Of a stretch of 45,252 bases of DNA, positions 1 to 8,633 are shown one piece after another. Position 1 is the first letter of the stretch, and each line of letters starts with the position of its first letter. Both the position numbers and the translations under genes were made by a program. Origin of the DNA: Candidatus Scatomonas merdigallinarum (GTDB taxonomy: Bacteria; Bacillota; Clostridia; Lachnospirales; Lachnospiraceae); assembly GCA_018716305.1 (NCBI GenBank), contig DVKB01000022.1:1-45252 (forward strand), in the 5' to 3' direction. The notes beneath the pieces were generated by a model that searched no databases, was not told where the DNA came from, and was given only the letters and a program-made list of their open reading frames with translations.

Positions 1-59
1 TGCTTCCCTGGTCCGCCAGCCTGCCAGCTGACTGCCATAGTAAACTAAAAAAATAAGGA

Positions 60-470
60 TCAGATCTTCCCCTGGTAAGCGCCGGGGGATTTCTTATTTT
101 GTCAAGGTACGGATGATTACCTACTTACGGCGGAATTGCTACATACATATGTACGTGATCTTTACACACTTTCCCTTCTATGAGACTAATCCCCTTCATT
201 TCACATAATTTTGGAATAATCTCCACCAGATCTTTTTTATTTGCTCCATACATTATTTTTCTTCTATATTTTGGAATAAATACAATGTGGTAGGTGCAAT
301 TCCATCGCGTATGTTGTATACTTTGATTGTCCATTTGGATACCTCCTATGTCTGATGTTATGGCTGCGAACCCACAACATTATAGCATGGGAGGTTTTTC
401 CTATGGTACCTTATGCAACGCTACGGCTTCGCCTGTTCCCCCATCTCAGATGGGGGTTTGCGAATTATTC
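60..470 (-). mobile_element. Internally deleted IS200/IS605-type element
   Basis: A short transposase fragment lies between two hairpins, the layout expected of an IS200-like element. Upstream of tnpA (left-end side) there is a 9-bp perfect inverted repeat at 438-446/448-456 (CCCCCATCT / AGATGGGGG). Downstream there is a 7-bp stem at 69-75/82-88 containing one G-T pair. Elements of this family are usually about 700 bp with a roughly 130-150 residue TnpA, whereas here the hairpins are under 400 bp apart and tnpA stops at 69 codons, so the 3' half of the transposase seems to have been deleted while both ends stayed. The outer limits are approximate because I cannot fix the cleavage sites. Ends retained without a complete transposase would make it non-autonomous. 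Confidence 0.5.
125..334 (-). pseudogene. tnpA: IS200/IS605 TnpA transposase, 3'-truncated
   Basis: The 69-residue product matches the N-terminal half of the Y1 single-strand transposases that move IS200/IS605 elements as ssDNA. It has the family start (RWNCTYHIVFIPKYRRK, residues 10-26) and the metal-binding HUH motif as HVH at residues 60-62. It stops right after the MYVAIPP strand, before the helix carrying the catalytic tyrosine (near residue 125 in complete members). It therefore cannot cut DNA by itself. A good ribosome site (GGAGGTATCCAA) precedes the ATG, so the fragment may still be translated. Confidence 0.8.
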
Positions 471-492
471 AATCAGCCATCGTAACAAAAGG

Positions 493-690
493 TTAAATCT
501 TCTTTTCCGTAAAGATATTTTGTTTACGAATATACATTGCTGCAATCTGACTGGTTGCTGTCACTTTTACATCTTCATCATCCACACGGTCATATTCCTA
601 AAGCTTTAAAGACAGCATCTTCCGTACTTTGATACGGAATCAGCTGAAACGCACTCATAAAATTTGTAAAAGTCAGGTTATAGCATCAGC
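493..690 (-). pseudogene. Frameshifted remnant of an unrecognised small protein
   Basis: Two adjacent minus-strand frames join into one protein-like sequence. The upstream piece contains MSAFQLIPYQSTEDAVFKAL (M at about 658). After a shift near 595-600 it continues EYDRVDDEDVKVTATSQIAA and then MYIRKQNIFTEKKI, ending at the TAA at 493-495. Neither piece has a convincing ribosome site, and the upstream piece is cut off by a stop just before it begins. Acidic and amphipathic composition suggests a real soluble protein lost by decay. I do not recognise the family. The remnant lies between the IS200 element and the broken HIRAN gene, so it belongs to the same decaying stretch. Confidence 0.4.
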
Positions 691-701
691 AATAAATTTC
701 G

Positions 702-1099
702 CTATTCATGAAGAAAAATTCCAATAGAAAGTTTCATCCATTTTCCTTTCTTTTCTTTGTTTGTAATTTTCCGAAAAGAAGTTTATCTGCGTCCATCAGC
801 CTGGAAAAAATGATATTATCCTGCTGAGGCACATAACCGACTTTCACTCCATCCGTGGTCTTAACAACGATAGCCCGGCTGTCATAAGGATTATCCGGCT
901 CTCTGAGAAATTCCAGACGGTCATCTATGTTCAGATACGGTTCTAATTCTTCGATTCCTTCAATATGCGTGGTCCCCGCCACATACGTATCAAAAAGAAA
1001 AATATCTCTTTCGAAAGGTTTCAGCATAGACACTGCCGCGCTTTTTCCATGAAGAAGGCGAAGCAAATTATTCCCTTCTGGTTTTATCAGCTCATCCAT
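702..1099 (-). pseudogene. HIRAN-domain protein, frameshifted near its 3' end
   Basis: HIRAN domains are small DNA-end-binding beta-barrel modules found in helicases and as stand-alone bacterial proteins. The core is visible at about residues 30-110 (FLFDTYVAGTTHIEGI, then LREPDNPYDSRAIVVKT and GYVPQQDN). The open frame ends after 121 residues with an unnatural KKRKENG tail. Adding one base to the four-T run at 767-770 restores the sequence GKITNKEKKGKWMKLSIGIF and then LHE, ending at the TAG at 702-704. This gives a normal 132-residue protein ending in the final beta strand. The gene starts 10 bp after the J-domain gene and looks like the second gene of that operon. It could be true decay, a phase-variable tract or a sequencing error. 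Confidence 0.7.
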
Positions 1100-1109
1100 A
1101 TCTGTAAAA

Positions 1110-1777
1110 TTACCTCACCATTTCTTCTATCTTTTTTCTGTAAATCGCAATCCACTCATGATATTGCTCCAGAATCTGCTTCGGCTCCGGGTTGTCCGCA
1201 GCCAGCTCTCCGATCATTTTCAAAGTTTCCAAATCGCCGTTTTTGTAGGCAGATACCGCATGGTCAAATAGCGTAAGTCTGGCCTGGGCTGTTTCCGGAT
1301 GGAGATCCGGATGCAGAACTTTCACGATTTTGCGGTATAGTCTTTTTAACTCCCGACTGTCTGCTTCCGACAGAATTTCCGCCTTACTTCGCTGCAGCGC
1401 GTGATTCATTTTTTCTATTTGCTGGTTCAGCTGTTCCTGATATTCGGTAAATTCAGCGTCCAGCCTCTCCTCAATGGCATCCATCGCAATCGTTTCCTGA
1501 CGGTTCTTTTTTGCCCGGATCAATTCGCACTTGCGTTTTAGACGCAGAGCCGTACATTCTGCCTCATATATTTTGTATTCAACGCTTCCGAACTTTAACA
1601 GATATTCCATTTCAATATTTTTGCAGATGACAAATTGCAGTTCATCCCGTTCCAGTAAAGCATGGATAATTCTGTGCGCATCTTTTCTATTTCGCTTTTC
1701 AGTCTTTGAAAATCCGGAAAGGGCATCAGCTTTGATTGATAAGACATCTGCTGTTCTTCTGTTTCTTTATCCCTCAT
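1110..1777 (-). pseudogene. J-domain-like protein, split by a one-base frameshift
   Basis: The 3' part (from the internal ATG at 1610) codes 166 residues with a long charged helix and then a J-domain-like helical hairpin, RLYRKIVKVLHPDLHPE, holding the HPD signature that stimulates DnaK-type ATPases. The true start is the ATG at 1775-1777 behind AAAGGAGAAG. That frame reads SEIEKMRTELSML and then runs into nonsense. In the other frame the same DNA reads ERDELQFVICKNIEMEYLL and joins the 166-residue part exactly. One base missing from the AAA run at 1657-1659 explains the split. The restored protein would be about 221 residues. The J domain here is C-terminal after a coiled coil, unlike DnaJ. 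Confidence 0.7.
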
Positions 1778-1877
1778 ATGAAATCTTCTCCTTTAGGAAA
1801 ATTACCTGCTGGCCGGAACGTCCTCTTTTTATTCCCGCGAGCCACGGGCCAGGCTGGCCTCCCTGACCGTAAGAGGC

Positions 1878-1896
1878 AAAAGGACGATGTCCTTCT
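1878..1896 (-). terminator. Possible weak terminator after lysS
   Basis: AAGGAC and GTCCTT form a 6-bp stem with a 3-nt loop (1880-1885/1889-1894). On the minus strand it runs into TTTT, about 70 bp after the lysS stop. The stem is short, so this is a weak call. The rest of 1778-1967 holds the ribosome site of the J-domain gene and nothing else I can name. Confidence 0.3.
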
Positions 1897-1967
1897 GTCC
1901 GGACACCGCCCTTTTATTCTTACGCCGCGAATCTTTCATTTTTCTTCGCTGTGTTTTATTGCATCAA

Positions 1968-3890
1968 TTAATACAGCTTCGCTCCCGCCGGGATCCGGTC
2001 GTCCACCATGAGCAGGTTCAGCATTTCCTGTCCCTCGTACTCGCAGACAGCGGAAATCAGCATACCGCAGGAATCAATTCCCATCATCTTTCTGGGCGGC
2101 AGATTGGTAATGGCGATACAGGTTTTGCCCACCAGCTCTTCCGGCTCATAGTACTCGTGAATGCCGCTTAAGATCACCCGGTCGGTGCCGGTTCCATCGT
2201 CCAGCACAAACTTCAGGAGCTTCTTGCTCTTGGGAACCGCCTCGCAGGCTTTTACCTTCACCGCCCGGAAATCGGACTTGCTGAAGGTGTCAAAATCCAC
2301 AAACTCTTCAAACAGGGGCTCGATCTTCACTTTAGAGAGATCGATCTTCTCCGCCCCGGCGCCTGCCTGGGCCGCGTTGTTGGCCTCGTTCTTGGCAGCT
2401 CCCTGAGATTTCATGGTCGGGAACAGCAATACGTCACGGATGGCGGCGCTGTCGGTGAGCAGCATACACATCCGGTCGATGCCGAAGCCGATGCCTCCCG
2501 TGGGGGGCATGCCGATCTCCAGGGCATTGAGGAAGTCTTCATCGGTGTGCTCCGCCTCCTCGTCTCCGGCCGCCGCGTTGGCGTCCTGCTGGGCGAAACG
2601 CTCCCGCTGGTCAATGGGATCATTCAGCTCAGAGTAGGCGTTGGCCAGCTCCCAGCCGTTCATAAAGAACTCGAAACGCTCCACATAATTGGGATCCTCG
2701 GGTTTCTTCTTGGTCAGCGGAGAGATTTCAATGGGATGATCCATGACAAAGGTAGGCTGGATCATGTGCTCCTCGGCAAAAGTCTCAAAGAACAGGTTCA
2801 GGATGTCGCCTTTCTTATGGCGCTCCTCATACTCCACATGATGCTCTTTGGCCAGTTCTCTGGCCTGTTCCAGGGTCTCCACCTGATTCCAGTCCACCCC
2901 GGCGTACTCTTTTACCGCGTCCACCATGGTAATGCGGCGGAAGGGCTGTCCCAGGTCCATCTCCACCCCGTTGTACACGATCTTCGTGGTGCCCAGAACT
3001 TCCTGAGCCACATGGCGGTACAGATTTTCCGTGAGATCCATCATACCGTTGTAATCGGTGTAGGCCTGATACAGCTCCATCAGGGTAAATTCCGGATTGT
3101 GGCGGGTATCCAGTCCTTCGTTGCGGAACACCCGGCCGATCTCGTACACCCTCTCCAGGCCGCCTACGATCAGGCGCTTCAGATACAGTTCCAGGGAGAT
3201 CCGCAGTTTAAAATCCTCGTCCAGGGCGTTGAAGTGGGTCTCAAAAGGACGCGCCGCGGCGCCGCCGGCATTGGCCACCAGCATGGGAGTCTCCACCTCC
3301 AGGAAGCCCTGGCTGTTCAGATAGCTCCGGATACTGGCTATAATTTTGGAACGCTTGATAAAGGTATCCTTGACCTCGCTGTTCATAATCAGATCCACGT
3401 ATCTCTGGCGGTAGCGGAGATCCGTGTTGGTCAGGCCGTGGAACTTTTCCGGAAGGATCTGCAGGCTCTTGGACAGCAGTGTCAGCTCTGTCACATGGAT
3501 GGAGATCTCCCCGGTCTTGGTCTTAAAGACCGTTCCCTTCACGCCGACAATGTCGCCGATATCCAGCTTTTTAAACTCTTTATAAGCCTCCTCGCCCAGA
3601 TTGTCCCGGGCCACGTAGCACTGGATCATGCCCTGAAGATCCTGTACATGGCAGAAGGAAGCCTTGCCCATCACCCGCTTGCTCATCATTCTGCCTGCCG
3701 CAGACACTTCCCGGTCCTGAAGGCTTTCAAAATTATCTTTTATCTCCTGGCTGTGATGCGTTACCTGGTATTTGGTGATCTGAAAGGGATCCTTTCCCTC
3801 CGCCTGAAGCTCCGCGAGCTTCTCCCGGCGCACCTTCAGAAGGTGGTTCAGATCCTGTTCCTGTGTCTGCTGCTTCTTCTGCTCTGCCAT
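1968..3890 (-). CDS. lysS: Lysyl-tRNA synthetase (class II) with C-terminal tRNA-binding domain
   Basis: LysRS attaches lysine to tRNA-Lys in the cytoplasm. The 640-residue protein has an N-terminal OB fold (about 60-145). A class II catalytic domain follows, with motif 2 around [20 protein letters not shown] (255-273) and motif 3 as [10 protein letters not shown]. From about residue 514 to the end there is an extra EMAP-II/MetRS-type tRNA-binding domain ([20 protein letters not shown], then a short GGTGTD-like loop and [14 protein letters not shown]). Standard bacterial LysRS is about 490-500 residues, so this module is a fusion. The gene follows greA by 66 bp and shares its promoter. The start is set by GGAG upstream of ATG-GCA. 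Confidence 0.97.
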   Translation of the reverse strand: MAEQKKQQTQEQDLNHLLKVRREKLAELQAEGKDPFQITKYQVTHHSQEIKDNFESLQDREVSAAGRMMSKRVMGKASFCHVQDLQGMIQCYVARDNLGEEAYKEFKKLDIGDIVGVKGTVFKTKTGEISIHVTELTLLSKSLQILPEKFHGLTNTDLRYRQRYVDLIMNSEVKDTFIKRSKIIASIRSYLNSQGFLEVETPMLVANAGGAAARPFETHFNALDEDFKLRISLELYLKRLIVGGLERVYEIGRVFRNEGLDTRHNPEFTLMELYQAYTDYNGMMDLTENLYRHVAQEVLGTTKIVYNGVEMDLGQPFRRITMVDAVKEYAGVDWNQVETLEQARELAKEHHVEYEERHKKGDILNLFFETFAEEHMIQPTFVMDHPIEISPLTKKKPEDPNYVERFEFFMNGWELANAYSELNDPIDQRERFAQQDANAAAGDEEAEHTDEDFLNALEIGMPPTGGIGFGIDRMCMLLTDSAAIRDVLLFPTMKSQGAAKNEANNAAQAGAGAEKIDLSKVKIEPLFEEFVDFDTFSKSDFRAVKVKACEAVPKSKKLLKFVLDDGTGTDRVILSGIHEYYEPEELVGKTCIAITNLPPRKMMGIDSCGMLISAVCEYEGQEMLNLLMVDDRIPAGAKLY

Positions 3891-3956
3891 CTTTCTTCTC
3901 CGTTTCTGTCTGAATTTCCCGGATCCGCTGACGCGGACGCCGCCCTGTACAAAAAT

Positions 3957-4439
3957 TTACACGTTTCTCTGAATGGTCAGCACCTTGTACTCCATCTGTC
4001 CGGCAGGAGATTCCACGCTGACGATATCCCCTACTTTCGCTCCGATCAGCGCGCGGCCTACGGGAGACTCATTGGAAATCTTTCCCTGCAGGCTGTTGGC
4101 CTCTGTGGAGCCCACAATGGAGAACTCCATTTCTTCCTCATACTCCATATCGTACACGCTGACCTTGCATCCGATGTTGATCTTATCGGAATCCACCTCA
4201 TCCTCTACGACCACTTCCGCGTTCTTGAGGATCTTTTCGATCTCCTCGATCCGCGCCTCAATGTCCCGCTGCTCGTCTTTGGCCGCGTCGTACTCGGCGT
4301 TCTCAGACAAGTCGCCCTGCTCTCTGGCCTCCTTGATCTTGCCCGCTACTTCTTTTCTTTTATTCACTTTCAAATCATGAAGTTCGTCCTCCAGCTTCCG
4401 GAGTCCGGCATAGGTCAGAATATTCTTCTTTTCTTCCAT
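3957..4439 (-). CDS. greA: Transcription elongation factor GreA
   Basis: GreA rescues backtracked RNA polymerase by stimulating cleavage of the nascent RNA 3' end. The 160-residue length is standard. Residues 1-75 form the antiparallel coiled coil, with the acidic tip GDLSENAEYDAAKDEQ that enters the secondary channel. The C-terminal FKBP-like domain follows and holds the conserved SPVGRALIGAKVGD segment. It is the first gene of a greA-lysS unit driven by the consensus promoter at 4575-4603. Confidence 0.97.
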   Translation of the reverse strand: MEEKKNILTYAGLRKLEDELHDLKVNKRKEVAGKIKEAREQGDLSENAEYDAAKDEQRDIEARIEEIEKILKNAEVVVEDEVDSDKINIGCKVSVYDMEYEEEMEFSIVGSTEANSLQGKISNESPVGRALIGAKVGDIVSVESPAGQMEYKVLTIQRNV

Positions 4440-4574
4440 TTTATTCTGCTTCCTTTCTGCTTTTACTGGTGCGGCTCCCGCTCCCGCACAACAAAAAAAT
4501 ACTCCCTGCGTTCATCTTCAAGCGGGAATCATTTTCGTTCTGGGTATACTCTCTCTCATCTTAACAATTATGGT

Positions 4575-4603
4575 ATTATAAGCCTGCGCCCGCGGATTGT
4601 CAA
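4575..4603 (-). promoter_or_regulatory. Sigma-A promoter of greA-lysS
   Basis: On the minus strand a perfect -35 TTGACA (4598-4603) is separated by 17 bp from a perfect -10 TATAAT (4575-4580). It sits about 135 bp before greA and just after the dusB terminator hairpin, so it marks a separate transcription unit. Confidence 0.9.
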
Positions 4604-4617
4604 GACATAATTTCAAA

Positions 4618-4639
4618 GCCCGCGGACCATTCCGCGGGC
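4618..4639 (-). terminator. Intrinsic terminator after dusB
   Basis: GCCCGCGGA and TCCGCGGGC form a perfect 9-bp GC-rich stem with a 4-nt loop, followed on the minus strand by TTTGAAATT. It lies 18 bp past the dusB stop. The T tract is interrupted. Confidence 0.7.
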
Positions 4640-4656
4640 CTTAAAATTGCCCCGGA

Positions 4657-5616
4657 TCACAGCTCTTCCAGGGCTCTTCTCATCTCCTCCGGGCTCTCTA
4701 CAGTGTTGATCCTGCCCCTGAGCCTGGCGGAATGGGGAAATCCCGCGGTGTACCAGGCCACATGCTTGCGCATCTCCCGGATTCCGGTATATTCGCCCTT
4801 CGCCCGGATCAGCATTTCCATATGGCGGAAGATCATTTCCTTTACCTCCTGACGGCCGGGAGGCGGCAGAATCTCTCCCTCTTCCAGATACCGGAGGACT
4901 CTGGAGAAAATCCAGGGGTTTCCCTGTGCCCCCCGGCCGATCATTATCCCGTCGCAGCCGGTTTCCCGCAGCATAGCCGCCGCCCTCTGGGGACTGTCCA
5001 CATCGCCGTTGCCGAATACCGGTATGCCCACCGCTTCTTTCACTCTGCGGATGATCTCCCAGTCTGCTTTTCCGGAATAAAACTGTTCCCGGGTTCTTCC
5101 ATGGACGGCGATGGCCGCGGCCCCCGCGTCCTCCAGAATTTTTGCCACCTCCACCGCGTTGACCCGGGATTCATCAAATCCCTTGCGGATCTTTACGGTC
5201 ACCGGTTTTTTCACCGCCTTCACCAGGGCCGCCACGATCTTCCCCGCCAGCTTGGGGTCTTTCATCAGAGCGGATCCCTCCCCGTTATTCACCACCTTTG
5301 GAACGGGACAGCCCATGTTCACATCCAGAATATCAAAATTTCTCTCCTCGATCTGTCTGGCCGCCTCCGCCATTACCTCCAGCTCGCAGCCAAACAGCTG
5401 CAGGGCCGCGGGCCGCTCCCGCCGGTCAATCTCCATGAGGGCGCCGGTATTTTTGTTCTTATATAAAATAGCCTTGGCGCTGACCATTTCCGTGCAGACC
5501 AGCCCGGCCCCCTGCTCTTTGCACAGGAGCCGGAAAGGCTGATCCGTAACTCCCGCCATGGGCGCCAGCGCCAGAGGCCTGTCAATGTTCACGTTCCCGA
5601 TTTTCAGAGGCTTCAT
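4657..5616 (-). CDS. dusB: tRNA-dihydrouridine synthase
   Basis: This FMN- and NADPH-dependent enzyme reduces specific uridines in the tRNA D-loop. The 319-residue protein has the TIM-barrel start (LALAPMAGVTDQPFR, residues 15-29), the catalytic cysteine in NMGCPVPKVV (C103), the phosphate-binding GNGDV and IGRGAQGNPW motifs, and the small C-terminal helical domain. It overlaps the upstream small gene by 4 bp (ATGA), which indicates translational coupling. The DusB versus other Dus subgroup is assigned by overall look. Confidence 0.95.
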   Translation of the reverse strand: MKPLKIGNVNIDRPLALAPMAGVTDQPFRLLCKEQGAGLVCTEMVSAKAILYKNKNTGALMEIDRRERPAALQLFGCELEVMAEAARQIEERNFDILDVNMGCPVPKVVNNGEGSALMKDPKLAGKIVAALVKAVKKPVTVKIRKGFDESRVNAVEVAKILEDAGAAAIAVHGRTREQFYSGKADWEIIRRVKEAVGIPVFGNGDVDSPQRAAAMLRETGCDGIMIGRGAQGNPWIFSRVLRYLEEGEILPPPGRQEVKEMIFRHMEMLIRAKGEYTGIREMRKHVAWYTAGFPHSARLRGRINTVESPEEMRRALEEL

Positions 5617-5945
5617 GCTTCCACATCCTCCCCCAGGAAAAAGACCTTATAAAACAGTTCCAGAGAACGGAACAGCTCTTCTTTTTCCCGGCGCAGTTCC
5701 TTGATTCTTAAAGGGCCGCCGATATCATCGTACATGGCGTCCGCCTCCAGCGCCTCTGTCCGAAATTCCAGATCTCCCTCAGGGGTGAACTCCACAGTAA
5801 AGATTCCCCCGATCTCCTCGGTAAACAGCACGCACATAATGTGCAGCTCATCCTGAATGGTCTGGGGAAGGCTTCCAAAATCCGGATTAAAATAATATTT
5901 CTTTTCGTAGGCATTTGCCCCGCACAATACTGTATTTTCCTCCAT
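5613..5945 (-). CDS. Conserved small clostridial protein of unknown function
   Basis: This is a 110-residue soluble acidic protein (start MEENTVLCGANAYEKKYYFN) with no signal peptide or membrane helix. A central strand-rich part (GGIFTVEFTPEGDLEF) is followed by a C-terminal helix ending LFYKVFFLGEDVEA. It resembles a conserved Lachnospiraceae family annotated only as a DUF (DUF6145, from memory). It overlaps dusB by 4 bp, so the two are probably made together, but I cannot state a function. The start is supported by AGAAAGGAGAACCT before the ATG. Confidence 0.8.
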   Translation of the reverse strand: MEENTVLCGANAYEKKYYFNPDFGSLPQTIQDELHIMCVLFTEEIGGIFTVEFTPEGDLEFRTEALEADAMYDDIGGPLRIKELRREKEELFRSLELFYKVFFLGEDVEA

Positions 5946-5973
5946 AGGTTCTCCTTTCTGCAGGACATGAAAC

Positions 5974-6004
5974 GCGCCGGCTTCGCTTTTGCTCCGGCCG
6001 GCGC
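5974..6004 (-). terminator. Terminator-like hairpin after ornithine carbamoyltransferase
   Basis: GCGCCGGC and GCCGGCGC form a perfect 8-bp stem (5974-5981/5997-6004) with a 15-nt loop. On the minus strand GTTTCAT follows. It lies about 30 bp past the argF stop and 30 bp before the next gene. The T tract is short, so some readthrough into the dusB unit is likely. Confidence 0.55.
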
Positions 6005-6035
6005 TCTGTCTGTTCTGTGTTCCGTCATTCCGGGA

Positions 6036-7028
6036 TCATACGGCTCCCAGGGTAGCCGCCATCACCGCTTTGATGGTGTGCATCCGGTTTTCCGCCTCGT
6101 CAAACACTTTGGACTGGGGGGATTCAAATACTTCGTCCGTCACCTCCATGTCCTCAATGCCGTATTTCTCCTGGATCTCCTTTCCGATCTTTGTTTTCAG
6201 ATCGTGGAAAGCAGGCAGGCAGTGAAGAAAGATTGCCTGAGGCCCCGCGTTCTCCATGACTTTGGCTGTCACTTTGTAGGGGCTCAGATCATGGATCCTC
6301 TGCTCCCACACCTGGTCCGGCTCTCCCATGGACACCCACACATCTGTGTAGATGACATCGGCGCCTCTGGTTCCGGCTACCACGTTCTCTGTCAGCGTGA
6401 TGGTGCCTCCACTCTCCTCCGCGTAGCTTTCGCACTGGGCCACCAGCTCCTGATTGGGGAAGTAAGCTTCCGGAGCGCATGCCACAAAGTGCATGCCCAG
6501 TTTGGCGCATCCGATCATCAAAGAATTGCCCATATTGTAGCGGGCGTCTCCCATATAAACCAGGCGGATATCCTTCAGATGTCCGAAATGCTCCCGGATG
6601 GTCAGCATATCCGCCAGGATCTGAGTGGGGTGATATTCGTTGGTCAGCCCGTTCCACACGGGAACTCCGGCGTATTTTGCCAGTTCCTCCACAATCTCCT
6701 GGCCGTATCCACGGTATTCGATGCCGTCAAACATCCGGCCCAGGACCCTGGCTGTATCCGGGATACTCTCTTTCTTTCCGATCTGGGATCCCGCGGGATC
6801 CAGATAGGTGGTGCCCATGCCCAGATCGTGGGCCGCCACCTCAAAGGAACAGCGGGTCCGGGTGCTGGTCTTTTCAAAAATCAAAGCGATATTTTTCCCC
6901 CGGAGGGTATCCACCGGCACGCCCCGCTTCTTTTTTTCCTTCAGCTCCGCCGCCAGATCCAGAAAACCAATGATTTCTTCCGGAGTAAAATCCTTGAGCG
7001 TCAAAAAGTTCCGGCCCTTTACATTCAT
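6036..7028 (-). CDS. argF: Ornithine carbamoyltransferase
   Basis: OTC makes citrulline from ornithine and carbamoyl phosphate in arginine synthesis, or runs in reverse in the deiminase pathway. The carbamoyl-phosphate motif STRTR is at residues 55-59, HPTQ follows, and the ornithine-loop motif HCLPAFHD is near 270. I place the start at the second ATG (7028; [10 protein letters not shown]). The first ATG, 9 bp upstream, abuts the ribosome site GGAGG itself. That gives a 330-residue protein, the normal length. It follows the SPFH gene closely, and I saw no other arginine genes nearby, so anabolic versus catabolic use is undecided. Confidence 0.95.
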   Translation of the reverse strand: MNVKGRNFLTLKDFTPEEIIGFLDLAAELKEKKKRGVPVDTLRGKNIALIFEKTSTRTRCSFEVAAHDLGMGTTYLDPAGSQIGKKESIPDTARVLGRMFDGIEYRGYGQEIVEELAKYAGVPVWNGLTNEYHPTQILADMLTIREHFGHLKDIRLVYMGDARYNMGNSLMIGCAKLGMHFVACAPEAYFPNQELVAQCESYAEESGGTITLTENVVAGTRGADVIYTDVWVSMGEPDQVWEQRIHDLSPYKVTAKVMENAGPQAIFLHCLPAFHDLKTKIGKEIQEKYGIEDMEVTDEVFESPQSKVFDEAENRMHTIKAVMAATLGAV

Positions 7029-7061
7029 CTTTCTCATCCTCCTGTTGTCCGGCCGCGCCGT

Positions 7062-8027
7062 TTATTTCCGCGCCGCCTCATCTTTGCTGGTCACAATCTC
7101 CTTCAGAGAGGTAGCCAGACTGGCAATTCCCTGAAGATCCGAAGGCACAATAATTTTGGTGGCGGATCCGTTGGCCATCTGCCCCAGGGCCTCCAGGCTT
7201 TTCAGAGTCAGAACCGCCTCGTCGGCTCCCGCCTCTTTCAGCATGCGGATGCCATCGGCATTGGCCTGCTGCACTTTCAGAATCGCTTCCGCCTCGCCTT
7301 CCGCCTCTTTGATCATTTTTTCCTTTTCCGCTTCGGCCCGAAGGATCTGCGCCTGCTTCTCCGCCTCCGCGTCCAGAATGGCAGATGCCTTTTTTCCTTC
7401 CGCCACTAATATAGTAGATTTTTTCTCGCCCTCCGCAATCAGAATGGACTCCCGGCGCTCCCGCTCCGCCTTCATCTGCTTCTCCATGGCCTCCTGAATG
7501 GCTGCCGGGGGCATGATATTTTTCAGTTCCACCCGGTTAACCTTGATCCCCCAGGGATCCGTGGCGATGTCCAGAGCCGCCCGCATCTTGGTGTTGATGA
7601 TCTCCCGGGAAGTCAGGGTCTCATCCAGCTCCATCTCGCCGATAATATTTCTGAGGGTGGTGGCGGTGAGGTTTTCAATGGCCATAATCGGATTCTCCAC
7701 CCCGTAGCTGAACAGCCTGGGATCCGTGATCTGGAAAAACACCACCGTATCAATGCGCATGGTGACGTTATCCTTGGTGATTACCGGCTGGGGCGGGAAA
7801 TCCACCACCTGCTCTTTCAGATTGACTCTCTTTGCCACCCTCTCCACAAAAGGAAGCTTAAAATGCAGGCCGGTTCCCCAGGTGACCTTGTAAGCTCCCA
7901 GCTGTTCGATGACAAAGGCTTTGGCCTGAGGCACGATCTTGACGCAGGAAGCCACCACCAGCAGCACCAGCACCAGGAATATAATCAGTACTATGATTCC
8001 TATCATTCTCTCATTCGGCATGGACAT
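7062..8027 (-). CDS. SPFH/band-7 membrane protein (paraslipin, QmcA type)
   Basis: SPFH proteins form large membrane-linked cages that organise lipid domains and can modulate FtsH-type proteases. The 321-residue protein has one N-terminal membrane helix (about 9-28), then the SPFH domain (VKIVPQAKAFVIEQLGAY, with ITKDNVTMRIDTVVFFQI) to about residue 190. A long charged coiled coil rich in AEGEK/AEAEKE repeats and a hydrophobic C-terminal region follow. The gene overlaps the NfeD gene by 17 bp. SPFH-NfeD pairs are a well-known conserved operon, which supports both calls. Confidence 0.93.
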   Translation of the reverse strand: MSMPNERMIGIIVLIIFLVLVLLVVASCVKIVPQAKAFVIEQLGAYKVTWGTGLHFKLPFVERVAKRVNLKEQVVDFPPQPVITKDNVTMRIDTVVFFQITDPRLFSYGVENPIMAIENLTATTLRNIIGEMELDETLTSREIINTKMRAALDIATDPWGIKVNRVELKNIMPPAAIQEAMEKQMKAERERRESILIAEGEKKSTILVAEGKKASAILDAEAEKQAQILRAEAEKEKMIKEAEGEAEAILKVQQANADGIRMLKEAGADEAVLTLKSLEALGQMANGSATKIIVPSDLQGIASLATSLKEIVTSKDEAARK

Positions 8028-8457
8028 TCTCCTTTCTCTCTACAATCAGTTTGACGCCATCTACTTTTAATACGCGCACGATGGCATCTTTTTCAATCGC
8101 GCCGTTTTCCTCAGCGCTTCTGGCACTCCAGGGAGTGCCGCCCACCATGACCTCTCCCTGCCCCAGCAGGTTGTTGATGGGTTTCGTGACAATGGCCTGC
8201 TCTCCGATGAGACTGTCCACGTTGGTAGCTGTCTTGTTGGCGTTCAGATAACGCATGACTACAGGACGGGTAAACAGCAGCAGCACCAGCGATACAGCCA
8301 GGAACAGAATAATCTCCAGATAGAGATCCGCCCCCAGCAGCGCCGCGATAAATGCCGCCAGCGCTCCCCCCGCGAACCAGATAGTAGAAAGCCCCAGGGT
8401 GATGATCTCGATCACCAGCAGCACCACCAGAATCACCAGCCATACGATTGGATTCAC
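8011..8457 (-). CDS. NfeD-family membrane protein
   Basis: NfeD proteins are the usual partners of SPFH proteins and carry a C-terminal OB fold. I choose the GTG at 8455-8457 (reads MNPIVWLVIL) because AAGGGAGAAAAG sits just before it. The longer open frame to 8550 runs through leader DNA with a hairpin and has no ribosome site. The 148-residue product has two or three membrane segments (about 5-27, 33-50 and 53-70), then a beta-rich domain (LIGEQAIVTKPINNLLGQGE, VGGTPWSARS). It lacks the serine-protease domain of long NfeD, so it is the short form. Confidence 0.9.
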   Translation of the reverse strand: MNPIVWLVILVVLLVIEIITLGLSTIWFAGGALAAFIAALLGADLYLEIILFLAVSLVLLLFTRPVVMRYLNANKTATNVDSLIGEQAIVTKPINNLLGQGEVMVGGTPWSARSAEENGAIEKDAIVRVLKVDGVKLIVERKENVHAE

Positions 8458-8529
8458 CTTTTCTCCCTTCCCAGTTTGGGCTCCGGCTCCGGAACCCCCA
8501 CTGTAACTAAGCGGTTTTAATACGCTGAT

Positions 8530-8551
8530 GTCGGGGTCAAAAGCCCCCAAC
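8530..8551 (-). repeat. Leader hairpin with shared GGGGGCTTTTGA core
   Basis: On the minus strand GTTGGGG and CCCCGAC (7 bp, one G-T pair) enclose the loop GCTTTTGA, between the nfeD promoter and start. The core GGGGGCTTTTGA recurs in the leader of the deacetylase-like gene (11888-11941). It looks like a dispersed clostridial intergenic repeat; its role is unknown. Confidence 0.45.
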
Positions 8552-8604
8552 TATGATGCCTGCGGATTGTTCCGTGCTGCGCACTCCCAGCATCATACGC
8601 TTTT

Positions 8605-8633
8605 ATCATACTATATTTCGGGATGTAACACAA
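8605..8633 (-). promoter_or_regulatory. Probable promoter of nfeD-SPFH-argF
   Basis: TTGTGT (8628-8633), a 17-bp spacer and TATGAT (8605-8610) on the minus strand, about 150 bp upstream of the GTG start of nfeD. The -10 is good and the -35 partial. It lies inside the plus-strand XRE relic. Confidence 0.5.

Noticed and set aside
1885-1905. Palindrome TGTCCGGACA near the lysS end as an operator
   Set aside because: A 10-bp palindrome alone is expected by chance in this GC-rich DNA, and no promoter is next to it.
2547-4610. 687-residue plus-strand open frame
   Set aside because: It is antisense to lysS and greA, both unmistakable.
8458-8550. N-terminal extension of the NfeD protein
   Set aside because: It lies in leader DNA with a hairpin. 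The GTG at 8457 has a good ribosome site and gives the family-typical start.
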